A DNA stretch of 64,000 bases from Aureisphaera sp963669405 (GCA_963669405.2 CAXXHF010000002.1:806001-870000), one strand, 5' to 3'. Shown: positions 33,722-43,422, numbered from the stretch's first letter. Notes: generated by a model from the letters alone, not told the origin. A program made the numbers and translations.

Positions 33722-34327
33722 ATGAAAAAAATGAAATACATTCTTGTTTGTTTAGTGCTTATTTCACTTACAGCATGTAAATCCAATGCAGAAAAAGAAA
33801 CTATCGAAGAAGTCACTCAAGAAGAAATAACCCATGACGTTACAGAAGATGGTCTAAATGTTAGGGTCCCAGACGAAGAAGATGGTGGAGAAATGTTATT
33901 GGGAAAAATTAATTGCAAAGGCCTTCAAGAAGAACCTTTTAAAGAATGGTTTACAGAAAGCTACAACCAACATGTATTGGACTCTACAGTGATTGATAGC
34001 TTAAAACCCTTATTAAAAGACATCAAAATAAAAACCTTTATGGGTACTTGGTGTGAAGATAGCCAACGAGAAGTTCCCGCTTTGTTTAAGGTATTAGATC
34101 AATTGGAATTTGGAGATGAAAATGTGAGCCTTATTGCTATGAATCATGAAAAGACAACACCTCAGGAGTTTGAGAAAGATTTGAATATTGAATATGTGCC
34201 TACCATTATTTTCTATAAGGATGGAAAAGAGATGAATAGAATTGTGGAATATCCACAACTCACATTAGAAAAGGATATGTATACTATTCTTAAAGAGGAG
34301 GCTTACAAACACGCTTACCAAGAATAA
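33722..34327 (+). CDS. Thioredoxin-like lipoprotein with a CxxS site
   Basis: 201 residues. Lipobox LISLTAC (Cys about residue 19). Residues about 85-200 are a thioredoxin fold with TFMGTWCEDSQREVPALF, followed by the cis-Pro segment IEYVPTIIFYKDGKEMNRIVEYP. The active site is WCEDS, so the second Cys is replaced by Ser, suggesting isomerase, binding or mixed-disulphide roles rather than dithiol reduction. Directly follows gpmI (5-base gap). Confidence 0.82.
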   Translation: MKKMKYILVCLVLISLTACKSNAEKETIEEVTQEEITHDVTEDGLNVRVPDEEDGGEMLLGKINCKGLQEEPFKEWFTESYNQHVLDSTVIDSLKPLLKDIKIKTFMGTWCEDSQREVPALFKVLDQLEFGDENVSLIAMNHEKTTPQEFEKDLNIEYVPTIIFYKDGKEMNRIVEYPQLTLEKDMYTILKEEAYKHAYQE

Positions 34328-34351
34328 GTTTATAAACGTAATTTTTCTTTG

Positions 34352-34359
34352 TAATTTTG
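34352..34359 (+). promoter_or_regulatory. Candidate -7 element upstream of the HAD-like gene
   Basis: TAATTTTG matches TAnnTTTG and lies 21 bases before the ATG at 34381; the -33 element is unclear. Confidence 0.35.
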
Positions 34360-34380
34360 TGGCATCCAACAAAGCCCTAT

Positions 34381-34779
34381 ATGATCAAAGAGACCTTTAC
34401 AATTGCTGTAGATTTTGATGGCACCATTGTAGAAGACGATTACCCCAATATTGGCAAACAACATTTATTTGCCTTCGAAACACTTAAAAAGCTTCAAGAT
34501 AATGGACATCGACTCATACTATGGACCTATCGTCATGGAAAAGCCTTAGATGACGCCGTTGCGTTTTGCAAAGAAAACGGAATCACTTTTTACGCAGTAA
34601 ACAAAAGCTTTCCTGAAGAAGAATACGACAGGAAGTACAGTAGAAAGATTAATGCCGATTTATTTATTGATGACCGAAACTTTGGCGGTATGGTAAGCTG
34701 GGGGGAAATCTATCAGAAAATTATTGGTGAAACAAAACCTATACCTCAAAAAAGAAAAAAAAACTGGTTCGGCTTTTAA
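34381..34779 (+). CDS. Small HAD-like hydrolase (BT0820-like)
   Basis: 132 residues from the ATG at 34381. HAD motif I as VDFDGTIVEDD, motif II-like LILWTYRHG, and motif IV-like ADLFIDDRNFGG. Capless, short HAD, like the Bacteroides BT0820 group of presumed phosphatases. The Lys/Arg-rich C-terminus (PQKRKKNWFGF) is unusual. Followed 3 bases later by map, so the two are co-transcribed. Confidence 0.8.
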   Translation: MIKETFTIAVDFDGTIVEDDYPNIGKQHLFAFETLKKLQDNGHRLILWTYRHGKALDDAVAFCKENGITFYAVNKSFPEEEYDRKYSRKINADLFIDDRNFGGMVSWGEIYQKIIGETKPIPQKRKKNWFGF

Positions 34780-34782
34780 CAT

Positions 34783-35601
34783 ATGATTATACCCAAAACA
34801 AGAGAAGAGATTGAATTGATGCGCGAAAGCGCCCTTGTAGTATCTAGAACACTGGGCATGCTTGCCAAGGAAGTTAAGCCAGGTGTTACTACAAATCATT
34901 TAGATAAGATTGCTGAAGAGTTTATTCGTGACCAAGGTGCTATTCCTGGTTTTTTAGGACTTTATGGTTGTCCCTCAACACTACTCACCAGTGTTAATGA
35001 AGCTGTAGTTCATGGTCTTCCAACAGACAAACCTTTAGAAGAAGGTGATATTGTTGCTATTGATTGTGGTGCTATTAAAAACGAATTTTATGGAGATCAC
35101 GCATATACCTTTGAGGTAGGAGAGGTAGATGCCGAAACTAAAAAATTACTTCAGGTTACCAAAGAATCCTTGTATATAGGTATTCGTGAGTTGAAGGTAA
35201 ACAATCGTGTAGGTGATGTAGGTTATGCCATTCAGAATTATTGTGAATCTTTTGGTTATGGAGTTGTCCGTGAATTGGTGGGACATGGCTTGGGAAAGAA
35301 ACTTCATGAAGATCCTGAAATGCCCAACTATGGAAGAAGAGGACGCGGAAAGAAATTCCTTGAAGGAATGACTGTTGCCATAGAACCCATGATTAATATG
35401 GGTACCCACAGAGTGAGTCAATTAAAAGATGGTTGGACCATTGTAACAAAAGATGGTAAACCCAGCGCTCATTTTGAGCACAATATTGCTATTGTGGATG
35501 GCAAACCCGAATTGCTTTCTACTTTTGGATACGTATATGAAGCTTTGGGAATTGAAAGTGACGAAGAAAAAGAATTTCGTCAAAACGAACTTGTTCTATA
35601 G
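34783..35601 (+). CDS. map: Methionine aminopeptidase, type I
   Basis: 272 residues. Removes the initiator Met from nascent proteins. The five metal ligands are visible: Asp in AIDCGA, Asp in YGDHAYTF, His in LVGHGLGK, Glu in AIEPMIN and Glu in HFEHNIAI. Substrate-gating His is in the HGLPTDKPL region. Type I by length and lack of insertion. Outside its usual ribosomal-protein operon context. A methyltransferase gene follows 8 bases downstream. Confidence 0.95.
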   Translation: MIIPKTREEIELMRESALVVSRTLGMLAKEVKPGVTTNHLDKIAEEFIRDQGAIPGFLGLYGCPSTLLTSVNEAVVHGLPTDKPLEEGDIVAIDCGAIKNEFYGDHAYTFEVGEVDAETKKLLQVTKESLYIGIRELKVNNRVGDVGYAIQNYCESFGYGVVRELVGHGLGKKLHEDPEMPNYGRRGRGKKFLEGMTVAIEPMINMGTHRVSQLKDGWTIVTKDGKPSAHFEHNIAIVDGKPELLSTFGYVYEALGIESDEEKEFRQNELVL

Positions 35602-35609
35602 CCAACCTT

Positions 35610-36374
35610 ATGCAGCGTATTGCAAAGTTCTTCCTTAATCTTGTACCTAGGCCATTACTCATTAGGGTAAGTTATTTAATTCGTCCCTTGGTAGCACTGT
35701 TTTTGCGAGGGAGTAAGCATACAGACCCTATCGACGAAAATTCATATAGAAAGTTTCTTCCTTACGGCTATGAAAATGTTAGGGAAAATGTATTGGCCCC
35801 AGGCACATTTTCTTTGGAGCGTCACCGTTTGTTTTGGTTGTACTTAAAGAACGAGACTCCCTTTTTTTCTAAGAAACTAAAAGTTTTACACTTTGCCCCA
35901 GAACAAGCTTTTTTGAAACGTTTTAAAAAACTTCAGAATCTGACATATACTACTACTGATCTATACTCTCCTATTGCTGATGTAAAAGCAGATATCTGCA
36001 ATCTTCCTTTTGAAGATAACAGCTATGACTTTATAATTTGTAATCACGTATTGGAACATATTCCTGACGACAAAAAAGCAATGGAGGAGCTTTATAGAGT
36101 TCTTTCTCCTGGAGGCTGTGCAATTGTACAAGTACCTTATGAAAAGGAACGGAACACTACTTTTGAAGATGATTCTATTACCGACCCTAAAGAACGTGCT
36201 AAAATATTTGGGCAATACGATCACGTTCGCGTTTACGGTATGGATTATTTTGACAAATTGCGTGCTGTAGGCTTTAAGGTAGATGCAGTTGATTACACCA
36301 CGGAATTTTCAGACGCTCTCATTGAAAAATACCGTCTTCCCAAAGGGGAATTACTCCCGGTATGTTATAAATAG
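35610..36374 (+). CDS. Class I SAM-dependent methyltransferase
   Basis: 254 residues. The segment VLHFAPEQAFLKRF replaces the usual glycine-rich SAM motif I, then YTTTDLYSPIADVKADICNLPF with the acidic residue and motif III NHVLEHIPDDKKAMEELYRVLSPGG. The FAPE form of motif I is typical of a Bacteroidota methyltransferase subgroup. Substrate unknown. ATG at 35610, 8 bases after map. Confidence 0.82.
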   Translation: MQRIAKFFLNLVPRPLLIRVSYLIRPLVALFLRGSKHTDPIDENSYRKFLPYGYENVRENVLAPGTFSLERHRLFWLYLKNETPFFSKKLKVLHFAPEQAFLKRFKKLQNLTYTTTDLYSPIADVKADICNLPFEDNSYDFIICNHVLEHIPDDKKAMEELYRVLSPGGCAIVQVPYEKERNTTFEDDSITDPKERAKIFGQYDHVRVYGMDYFDKLRAVGFKVDAVDYTTEFSDALIEKYRLPKGELLPVCYK

Positions 36375-36379
36375 ATTTT

Positions 36380-37392
36380 CTACTTTGTGTTTTTCAGGAA
36401 TTTGAGAAACCCACCAGACATAAAACTCTGAGATTCTCCTTTAGAATTAATATAGGTAAAACGGGCTTCTATATCCACCTCTTCCTTTAACAACCTTCTA
36501 GCTTTAGATAAGCCCATAGCCATAAATGCTGTAGCATAAGCATCTGCTTCTGCACAAGTAGGTGCTAACACCGTGGAACTGGTAATGGATAATTGTTCCG
36601 CTTTCCCTGTGAGTGGATTGATGGTGTGTACGTATTTCTTTCCAGTTGCAGAATCTATACGAAACTTCCGATAATTTCCGGAAGAAGCCATGGACATATC
36701 CTTTAGGTTAATCATGGTATCATATGTACGGTCTTCCAAGTCAGAATCCACACTTTCTATCCCAGCTACCCAAGGTTCTTGTTTTATGATATGGGTACCT
36801 TTAGCTCTAAGTTCCCCGCCCAATTCAATAATATAATTTTGTACTCCCTTAGATTCTAGGTATTTGCCCAAAAGATCAATGCCATAGCCTTTGGCTACAG
36901 CATTAAAGTCAAAATAGATATTTGAATTCAATTTCTTAATGGTTCCTTTTTCGGTAAGTTCCACTTTGTTAAAACCTACAAAGTTCATGAGGGAGTCCAA
37001 CGTGAGACTATCCATATTTTTCAACGGTTTTTCATCCCAAAACCATAGGCATTGCGAAGTACTCCAATGGTAGGATCGAAATAACCGTCAGATTCTTTGT
37101 ATACATATTCAGAAAGTTCATAAACGTCTTTAAAAATTTCATCTACCACAATAGTGGAATCTCCAGTATTGATTTTAGAAATATCGCTGTTGGGCATATA
37201 AGTACTCACTGATTTATTTACAGCATAGAAAATAGAGTCTGTCCCTTTTTCAATATCAAACTCCATATCAGAAAAATACTGGATAGAAAAAGTGGTGCCA
37301 AAAGCGTTGCCCTGCAAGGTTTTTAGTTCTGGTCCTTTTTCCTCGCAAGAGAAAAAAACAACCATAAGAACACTAAAAAAAAGTTTTTTCAT
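36380..37392 (-). pseudogene. apbE: ApbE-type FAD:protein FMN transferase, split by a one-base frameshift
   Basis: Two minus-strand frames together make one ApbE lipoprotein. The first (37392 down to 37021, 123 codons) has lipobox VFFSC, AFGTTFSIQYF and ESDGYFDPTIGVLRNAYGFG, and stops after MKNR. The second (37024 down to 36380) begins KNMDSLTLDSL and holds FDFNAVAKGYGID, ELGGELRAKG, the TINPLTG motif and TSSTVLAPTCAEADAYATA. Adding one A to the run at 37028-37032 (minus strand) restores MKKPLKNMDSL. The frames overlap as TTGA. ApbE attaches FMN to NqrB and NqrC, whose genes lie at 51386-53370. The lesion is a homopolymer sequencing error, a true mutation or, less likely, a recoding site. Confidence 0.85.
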
Positions 37393-37394
37393 AA

Positions 37395-37757
37395 CTATTT
37401 AATTTCTTGTATACCGTTGTACAGCAATGTATAATCTTCGTCTTTTATAACTGGTTTTGCATAATCACTTCCATGCCCCAATCCAACTCCAGCATAATAT
37501 GTTTTGGCTTCAAATTTAGTAGCATGTTCCTTTATGGTCTGCATCAATACAGGATCATAAACATTGGCATCTTGGGGATAAGAAATAGCTCTTACTATAA
37601 CAAAATGTAAGTCTTTGTTTTTTAAAGCCACAAATTGAGGGTCTTTTTTCAATTTTGAATTGACTCCCAAAAATTCGAAACCTTGGGATTCAAGATCTTT
37701 TCCCACAATATTCATGGCTAAGTTGTGCAACTCTTGTTCGGTAAGTGGTTTACTCAT
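37395..37757 (-). CDS. Small conserved protein found with apbE (not NqrF)
   Basis: 120 residues: MSKPLTEQELHNLAMNIVGK opening, central FVIVRAISYPQDANVYD, then KFEAKTYYAGVGLGHG. No signal peptide and no Cys. Relatives in Flavobacteriia are, as I recall, named as NQR subunit F in databases; nothing in the sequence supports that: no 2Fe-2S Cys, no FAD or NAD domain. It sits 2 bases upstream of apbE and overlaps the DUF4846 stop by one base (TAATG), so a role linked to the ApbE or NQR pathway is a guess. Confidence 0.75.
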   Translation of the reverse strand: MSKPLTEQELHNLAMNIVGKDLESQGFEFLGVNSKLKKDPQFVALKNKDLHFVIVRAISYPQDANVYDPVLMQTIKEHATKFEAKTYYAGVGLGHGSDYAKPVIKDEDYTLLYNGIQEIK

Positions 37758-38623
37758 TATTTAAATCGGACCAGCTGGACATTATCAAAATAATAGGTGG
37801 GAATTTCCAGACGATCTCCTATAGTAATTTCATACCAAGGACTCAATGAAGTGTCATTCGGGTTTTTTAAAACATGAACACTCTGTGCTGGGGTATTCCC
37901 TTGTGCAAAAATAAATATTTTTTTACCGTTTTCATGCACTGCTATATCAGCAACAAGAATGACATGCCCGGGACTTCCAGGATAAATAAGAAGATCTCCA
38001 ACCTCAATAGCATCAATAGTGCTTACCTTGGGCAATTCATGGTACAAAGAAAGAGTTCCTGCGTAAGTAAAAATTAGATTCAAATACTTGTAAAAGTTTT
38101 CTTTGGAAGTGTCTGGACGGGCCGTTTTATGAAAACTGACTTTGTTTCCATCTATCTTAGGACGATAGCCTTCGGCATATTTCTTCCATGAACAATAATG
38201 CCCTGAAGTGAAATTAAAACCAATTTCACTCTTTCTATTTTGTTCCCAAAGGTATTCAGCCCTTAAACGAATTAATGCATCTGCGCATTGTTGAAGTCCA
38301 TTGTTTGGAACCGAAAGATTGAAAACCCCAACATGCCCTCCCTGATAAATATAGGGCTCCCCATTGTAGTTGATTACCTGTGCTCCAAACTCCTTTAAAG
38401 GATAATTTTGAACATATTTTTGAAAACTCCCTTCTTCATAGCTCGTCCTAACATAACCCTCCGGTAAGGTTATCCTGTCAGATACCGTAAGTCCTGTCTT
38501 GTTCAAATAGCTAGTCTTCACAACATAACTTACAGCAACATCCTTCACCATTTCTCCTTTATCAGAAAAAAAGAAAAAGTAAACTAATGCCAATACCGAA
38601 ATAGTAAGTAATACTTTTTTCAT
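37757..38623 (-). CDS. DUF4846 domain protein
   Basis: 288 residues from the ATG at 38621-38623; the longer frame starts at a weak codon. Signal peptide or anchor VLLTISVLALVYFFFF. The mature part matches DUF4846: RITLPEGYVRTSYEEGSFQ, QCADALIRLRAEYLW, FNFTSGHYCSWKKYAEGYRP and EVGDLLIYPGSPGHVILVADIA. The final motif with GHVILV resembles NlpC-type His surroundings. Exported; function unknown. Overlaps the 120-residue gene by one base. Confidence 0.78.
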   Translation of the reverse strand: MKKVLLTISVLALVYFFFFSDKGEMVKDVAVSYVVKTSYLNKTGLTVSDRITLPEGYVRTSYEEGSFQKYVQNYPLKEFGAQVINYNGEPYIYQGGHVGVFNLSVPNNGLQQCADALIRLRAEYLWEQNRKSEIGFNFTSGHYCSWKKYAEGYRPKIDGNKVSFHKTARPDTSKENFYKYLNLIFTYAGTLSLYHELPKVSTIDAIEVGDLLIYPGSPGHVILVADIAVHENGKKIFIFAQGNTPAQSVHVLKNPNDTSLSPWYEITIGDRLEIPTYYFDNVQLVRFK

Positions 38624-38673
38624 AGTATTAAAAACTCCCGCTGCCAAAAAATATTTCGAAAGATTGTATAAAA

Positions 38674-38699
38674 AATGCCCCGATGGTTATCGGGGCATT
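38674..38699 (-). terminator. Terminator after the M36 protease gene
   Basis: 11-base stem AATGCCCCGAT (38674-38684), loop GGTT, ATCGGGGCATT (38689-38699), with an A-rich stretch on the plus strand (T-rich on the minus strand) at 38665-38675. It lies 20 bases beyond the stop of the minus-strand gene ending at 38719. Confidence 0.85.
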
Positions 38700-38718
38700 A
38701 TATTTTATAAAAATTCAA

Positions 38719-40196
38719 TTACTTTTTAATCACTCTTTTAGTAAGAATACCTTGGTCTGTGGTCAGGGTCACAAAGTATATAGAGTTCTGCAATGATGAA
38801 AGATCCAATTTCAACGAAGTAGCGTTATTACCCTCTACTGTTGATACCAATCTACCCATTAGATCATGAATCTCCACTTTCTGAAGAGACACTTCTGGTG
38901 AAATAATGTTCAATTCACCCGTAGTTGGGTTTGGTAATAGTGCAATACGATCTAACAATACATCCTCTGTTCCCAGAACTCGTCCAAAATGCAATGTAAA
39001 ACGATTGTTGAAAGTACCCATTTCACTAGTAAAGCTATAGGAATCTGCCCTTAGATCCTGAACTGCACCTGTAAGGTGATCTACCAAGTAGACATCCACT
39101 TCAGAGAGTTGAGCTCCTTCTATATTCGAAATCGACACCTTGTACTGTAAGCTTTCATCTAACAATGTTGAGAATCCCATTGGGATGGTTATGGCTTCAT
39201 CAAAAGCTTCCCGAGTTTGTATACCCAGTTCTTGAGTTCCATCATCAAGGTGTGAATACAAGGAAACCACGGTTGCCAGTCTTCTACTATCGTAACCTGG
39301 ATCCATTCCTTCTGTAGCTACTGAATTAAAGGCTACTAAAGTTTGCTTCTGCATTCCGTGTTCTTGGTTGGTAACTTGCAACCAAATACGTTCCAAATCA
39401 TCTTGCAATCTAAGCGTTGTGTTTCCAGAAGTTCTTCTCATAGCATTGGTAAATGTAGCTGTACCTGCAGCACTGGCTTTAATACCAAATCCTTGTCCGG
39501 TAGAAATAATTCCATTGGGCTCTGTAGAAGTTCCGGGATCACTCGCAGCAGCCGTTCCTCCAGAAAGATTGTACATAGAGATATCCTCCATGGAGAAGTT
39601 CATGTTGTTTGCTCCTGGCAAAGTTGTACTAGGAGGTGTTAAATGCTCCCAAAAATATACCTCATCAATCATCGCATTTCCGTTGATCAAATCATCTGCA
39701 GAAATAGCCGATGGGTATGGGTTAGACAACACATTAGGGCTGGCATTTTTGTTGTCAGCCGGTGTTGGCCCAGGAGTATTTTGTACCACTGTGAAAGATA
39801 CGTCACCAGTATTTAGGGTTCCACCATCATAGGTGTAGTTAAACACACCTCCAGGCTGACCATAGCCTGCCTGTGGTCTAACTATATATCCTGTTCCAGG
39901 GACAAGTGCACCACTATGTGGATTCCAGAAATCACCGTTGTCATCTGCAAAGTTTTCCGCTCCAGGGAATTGGATAGCAACATCTGGATGGGGAACGAAG
40001 TTAGCCGTGGTCGCACCAATAACTAAAAACGCCGAACTCCACACACTCTCACGAGTCTCACCACTCATAGGGCTACCTAGCACCATGAAGTCACGAGAGG
40101 CTAGATTGGGTGTCGTTAGGTTTACATTGACCGTTCCGTTATTAGTAGCAACACCTAAATCATTGGTTTGCACAACACTACCTGTGTGTTCTACCG
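38719..40196 (-). repeat. Shared C-terminal module, copy in the M36 protease gene
   Basis: From VEHTGSVVQTN to the C-terminus this copy aligns without large gaps with 43700-45178. Long identical blocks include SRDFMV(L/M)GSPMSGETRESV, NPHSGAL, GQPGGVFNYTYD and SMEDISMYNLSGGTAA. Confidence 0.88.
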
Positions 40197-43100
40197 TAAG
40201 ATTACCTCCACTGTTAACAAGTACGTCTGTTTGAACATTCAGATAATCTCCTGCGGCAACAGTAAGATCACCTCCAGAGTTTATTTCACACAAACAAGCA
40301 TCTATACTACTATTTCCTGGATCTGAGGTATCATAGGCATCACTAAAAACAGCTACTGCATTGATTGTAGGGGTTCCATTATCCCAAGCTCCACCAGTAT
40401 ATGTAGTCAATGTGTTTCCTAAAACATTTACGTTGAAGGAACAACTTTCAGTACTAACTCCATCTGTAGTTTCAAAGGTATTAACCGTGGTACCTAATGG
40501 GTATGTTTCTCCAGGAGGAAGACCTGCAGTCTGAGTTGTTGTTAAACTATCACTTTCTGTTCCCTGTACTTGAACAAGTACCGCATTTTCTCCAAGATTA
40601 GCTGCAGTTAGGTCTGAGTAGGCCAATCCACCAGTACAACTGGTATAAGCAGTTGCTGTAGCATCAGGAACATTATTAATTCCAGAATCGTTATACCCAA
40701 TCATGAAATCTTGAGTAGATGGAGAAACTACCTCTACTGTAAAGGCTGTACCTGCCGGCAAGAATACATCGAAGGGTACTGTATGCACAAAGCCTGCCCC
40801 TGCTGGAACAGCACTCACTGCAGTGGCATACGGTGTTACTGTATTAGAAATTGGCACCGTATAAGTAGTAATGGCATTATCTATGGTATTATCCAAATAG
40901 ATATTAACCGTAATGTTAGCTCCAGTAGTCGAATTAATCCCTACATCAATTCCGGTGATAAGGTAATCCCTTGTTACTCCTTCGGTTGTTAAATTGAATC
41001 TACGTAAGTGACCTGAAGTATCTCCAGCACAATCCACTCCATTATTGATGGTTTCGTTATTGTTTTGAGAAATTCTATTGCTGGTTCTTCCAAAACAGCC
41101 ATCACTTGGCCTAGGATATTCGTATTCAATATCTGGATAGCAGGTAGTGATATCTGTAGGACAGATTATACTCAATGCGCTATTTCCAATAGTAATAGTA
41201 TCTGTATCTACTTCCATAGTACTAGTACATAAATTAGTAATAGTATATGAAATTATTACATTACCTACACCATTTACCGTTGGGTCAAAAGTAAACGTAG
41301 TTCCATTCCCATCATCGGTAACTCCAATACCACTATAAACCCCTCCAGTTGGTGTTCCACCACCTAGTGTCTGTATTCCACTGGTAAGACATAATGAACT
41401 CACAGTGTCTAGGGTAGGTGATCCTAATCCTGGTGGCAAATCGAAAGCTTCCGTACCATCTGCAATGCTTGTGGAGCTTCCTTGGCTTGCACTAAACCCT
41501 AAACCTCTTCTGGCAAAAGCTTCCCAGATTATGCAATTGTAAGCTCCCCCATATATAGCAGCATCTGCGGCAATGATAGCATCTCTTCCATCTACAAACC
41601 CTGGACTACATGGTTGTAATTTCATTCCTTCTGTTACAAGATTCAGTGCAATGTTATTACCGCCTGTTCCATTATAAAAATCGGCATCAAAGCCTTGATC
41701 ATCAATTAAGTCCCAAGTAAGTTCCCACAACATCGTTGCCCAAACATAACCAACGCCATGTGGTACTACAGAAGATGGTAATGCACTATATGTGGTTCCA
41801 TTTACACCAAAATCTGTACTGTATGGCGTAGGTCTAATCCCTGGTCCATTGGCAGCTTGTCCTACCAACCAAGTTCCTATACCTCTTGAATCTGTTCGAG
41901 AATCCCCTACCTCCATGGTTAATAACAAACCATAAAAATCACTCCATCCTTCTCCCATTTGTTCTGGGTGTGTAAATCTATTTAGGCAATTGGCATTACC
42001 AGCACCTCCCGTCAATCGGTTTGAAATACCGTGTCCATACTCATGGGCTATTACTCCGTTGTCAAAGTCACCATCCCGAGTGTTACACACATACATCTGC
42101 ATTCTTCCCCTGCCTCCATCTGCTGGAGTTGAAAAGTTTGCATTACAGGTTCCAGAACCATCTTGCGCTTCTGATCGTACAGAATCATTTCCAATACCAC
42201 CATTACCATAGTTATTGACTTGAAAATTTCCTGCAGCTTCATCGAAACCATATTGGTAGGTAACATCATGTATGATATTAGCCCAATAAAATAAATTGGT
42301 AACAGCTGCAAAAATACTTCCGTTTGTTCCTGGTGCGGTAACATCTGTATTAAATGGATCGTTGAATACAAGCGCTGGTCCTACACCTCCGTAAGCACGT
42401 TCTGTATCATCACCATCTCCAGTACCTGTAACTGTACTTGTTCTATCATCATATGCATCTGTATTATTACCAATGGTATAATTAGATTCTGCTCCTGCAA
42501 CACCATCGGTATCATGCCATCCAAAAGGAGACGCGGTTGTATCATGCGGATCTACCAATACTTGTCTACCCATGGATCCATGTTGTGGAGATTCATCGGG
42601 CATTGCAATTACATTATAGCTATTTGGCAATAATGCTGGATTGTTAGGCACTGTATATAATAGTGGCTTATTGGTATCTGATTCTTTTATTTCAGTATCT
42701 ATTGTATCATGATTATGCTCATGATCATGTCCTTCATTAAAACAAGAAACGGTATAGTTTACCTGACTTATAATAGCTCCTGTGCTGGCATTTATCAAAA
42801 ATTCCCACCAATCTGAAGAGTCAATTTCTTCAATAGAAAGTTGCCAAACCATTGTGGTTCCCATTCCTTCTTGGTAAAAGTATGCTAACTCTACTGGAAT
42901 ATTGGAAACCGAAATCCCAGCTTTATTGTATATCGTTTTTTGGTTAACTGTTCCTATTCGTTCAATTTCTTGAAGACCGGATATTGCATATCCCATTTGT
43001 TGTGCAACTGAATTGATAGCGTCTGAAGCTGAAAGATTGGGTGTACTTGATCTAACTGTAGATTGGATATCTTTTACAAAGTTGTTATGTTGCTTTATAA

Positions 43101-43422
43101 TGTTTCCGTTACGGTCTTTATGAATACTAGATTCTGTGCCTATAATTCCAATACCATTAGCAGCCTGCCGTAAGTATATATGTTCTATGCCACTAACACG
43201 ACTGGTATGCCTTGCTGTAACTATAAAATTAGGTGAATCTTCATTTTCAACAAATTCTTTAATGGAAACAGCTTTTGATTCCGATTCATCGGAAGAGCTT
43301 TCTTTCTGAATAGTTGTCTTTGATTGAAACTTTTTATTCTGAGCAGTTAAGGTAACTGCACAAAGAAAAAATAGTGCATACAAAAGGGGTTTGATTGCGA
43401 ACGGCGTAGTCTTTCTTTTCAT
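38719..43422 (-). CDS. T9SS-exported M36 fungalysin-type metalloprotease
   Basis: 1567 residues. Signal peptide ends LTAQ. A fungalysin/thermolysin propeptide (FTP/PepSY-like) lies at about 55-225. M36 catalytic domain about 265-660: zinc motif VIAHEYGHGISNRLTGG near residue 460, MGEGWSDFYGL downstream with the third ligand Glu, and the closing WEAFARRGLGFSA. Then SprB-like PKD-type segments, a jelly-roll-like stretch (about 790-1000), a secretin-free beta module (from about 1075) shared with the next protein, and a type A T9SS sorting domain ending RVIKK. Secreted endopeptidase degrading proteins outside the cell. Own terminator. Confidence 0.9.
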   Translation of the reverse strand: MKRKTTPFAIKPLLYALFFLCAVTLTAQNKKFQSKTTIQKESSSDESESKAVSIKEFVENEDSPNFIVTARHTSRVSGIEHIYLRQAANGIGIIGTESSIHKDRNGNIIKQHNNFVKDIQSTVRSSTPNLSASDAINSVAQQMGYAISGLQEIERIGTVNQKTIYNKAGISVSNIPVELAYFYQEGMGTTMVWQLSIEEIDSSDWWEFLINASTGAIISQVNYTVSCFNEGHDHEHNHDTIDTEIKESDTNKPLLYTVPNNPALLPNSYNVIAMPDESPQHGSMGRQVLVDPHDTTASPFGWHDTDGVAGAESNYTIGNNTDAYDDRTSTVTGTGDGDDTERAYGGVGPALVFNDPFNTDVTAPGTNGSIFAAVTNLFYWANIIHDVTYQYGFDEAAGNFQVNNYGNGGIGNDSVRSEAQDGSGTCNANFSTPADGGRGRMQMYVCNTRDGDFDNGVIAHEYGHGISNRLTGGAGNANCLNRFTHPEQMGEGWSDFYGLLLTMEVGDSRTDSRGIGTWLVGQAANGPGIRPTPYSTDFGVNGTTYSALPSSVVPHGVGYVWATMLWELTWDLIDDQGFDADFYNGTGGNNIALNLVTEGMKLQPCSPGFVDGRDAIIAADAAIYGGAYNCIIWEAFARRGLGFSASQGSSTSIADGTEAFDLPPGLGSPTLDTVSSLCLTSGIQTLGGGTPTGGVYSGIGVTDDGNGTTFTFDPTVNGVGNVIISYTITNLCTSTMEVDTDTITIGNSALSIICPTDITTCYPDIEYEYPRPSDGCFGRTSNRISQNNNETINNGVDCAGDTSGHLRRFNLTTEGVTRDYLITGIDVGINSTTGANITVNIYLDNTIDNAITTYTVPISNTVTPYATAVSAVPAGAGFVHTVPFDVFLPAGTAFTVEVVSPSTQDFMIGYNDSGINNVPDATATAYTSCTGGLAYSDLTAANLGENAVLVQVQGTESDSLTTTQTAGLPPGETYPLGTTVNTFETTDGVSTESCSFNVNVLGNTLTTYTGGAWDNGTPTINAVAVFSDAYDTSDPGNSSIDACLCEINSGGDLTVAAGDYLNVQTDVLVNSGGNLTVEHTGSVVQTNDLGVATNNGTVNVNLTTPNLASRDFMVLGSPMSGETRESVWSSAFLVIGATTANFVPHPDVAIQFPGAENFADDNGDFWNPHSGALVPGTGYIVRPQAGYGQPGGVFNYTYDGGTLNTGDVSFTVVQNTPGPTPADNKNASPNVLSNPYPSAISADDLINGNAMIDEVYFWEHLTPPSTTLPGANNMNFSMEDISMYNLSGGTAAASDPGTSTEPNGIISTGQGFGIKASAAGTATFTNAMRRTSGNTTLRLQDDLERIWLQVTNQEHGMQKQTLVAFNSVATEGMDPGYDSRRLATVVSLYSHLDDGTQELGIQTREAFDEAITIPMGFSTLLDESLQYKVSISNIEGAQLSEVDVYLVDHLTGAVQDLRADSYSFTSEMGTFNNRFTLHFGRVLGTEDVLLDRIALLPNPTTGELNIISPEVSLQKVEIHDLMGRLVSTVEGNNATSLKLDLSSLQNSIYFVTLTTDQGILTKRVIKK

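Noticed and set aside
37018..37035. Programmed frameshift in apbE
   Set aside because: There is no slippery heptamer of the A AAA AAG type or strong downstream hairpin at the junction; a homopolymer error or plain mutation is simpler. Kept as a possibility only in the finding.
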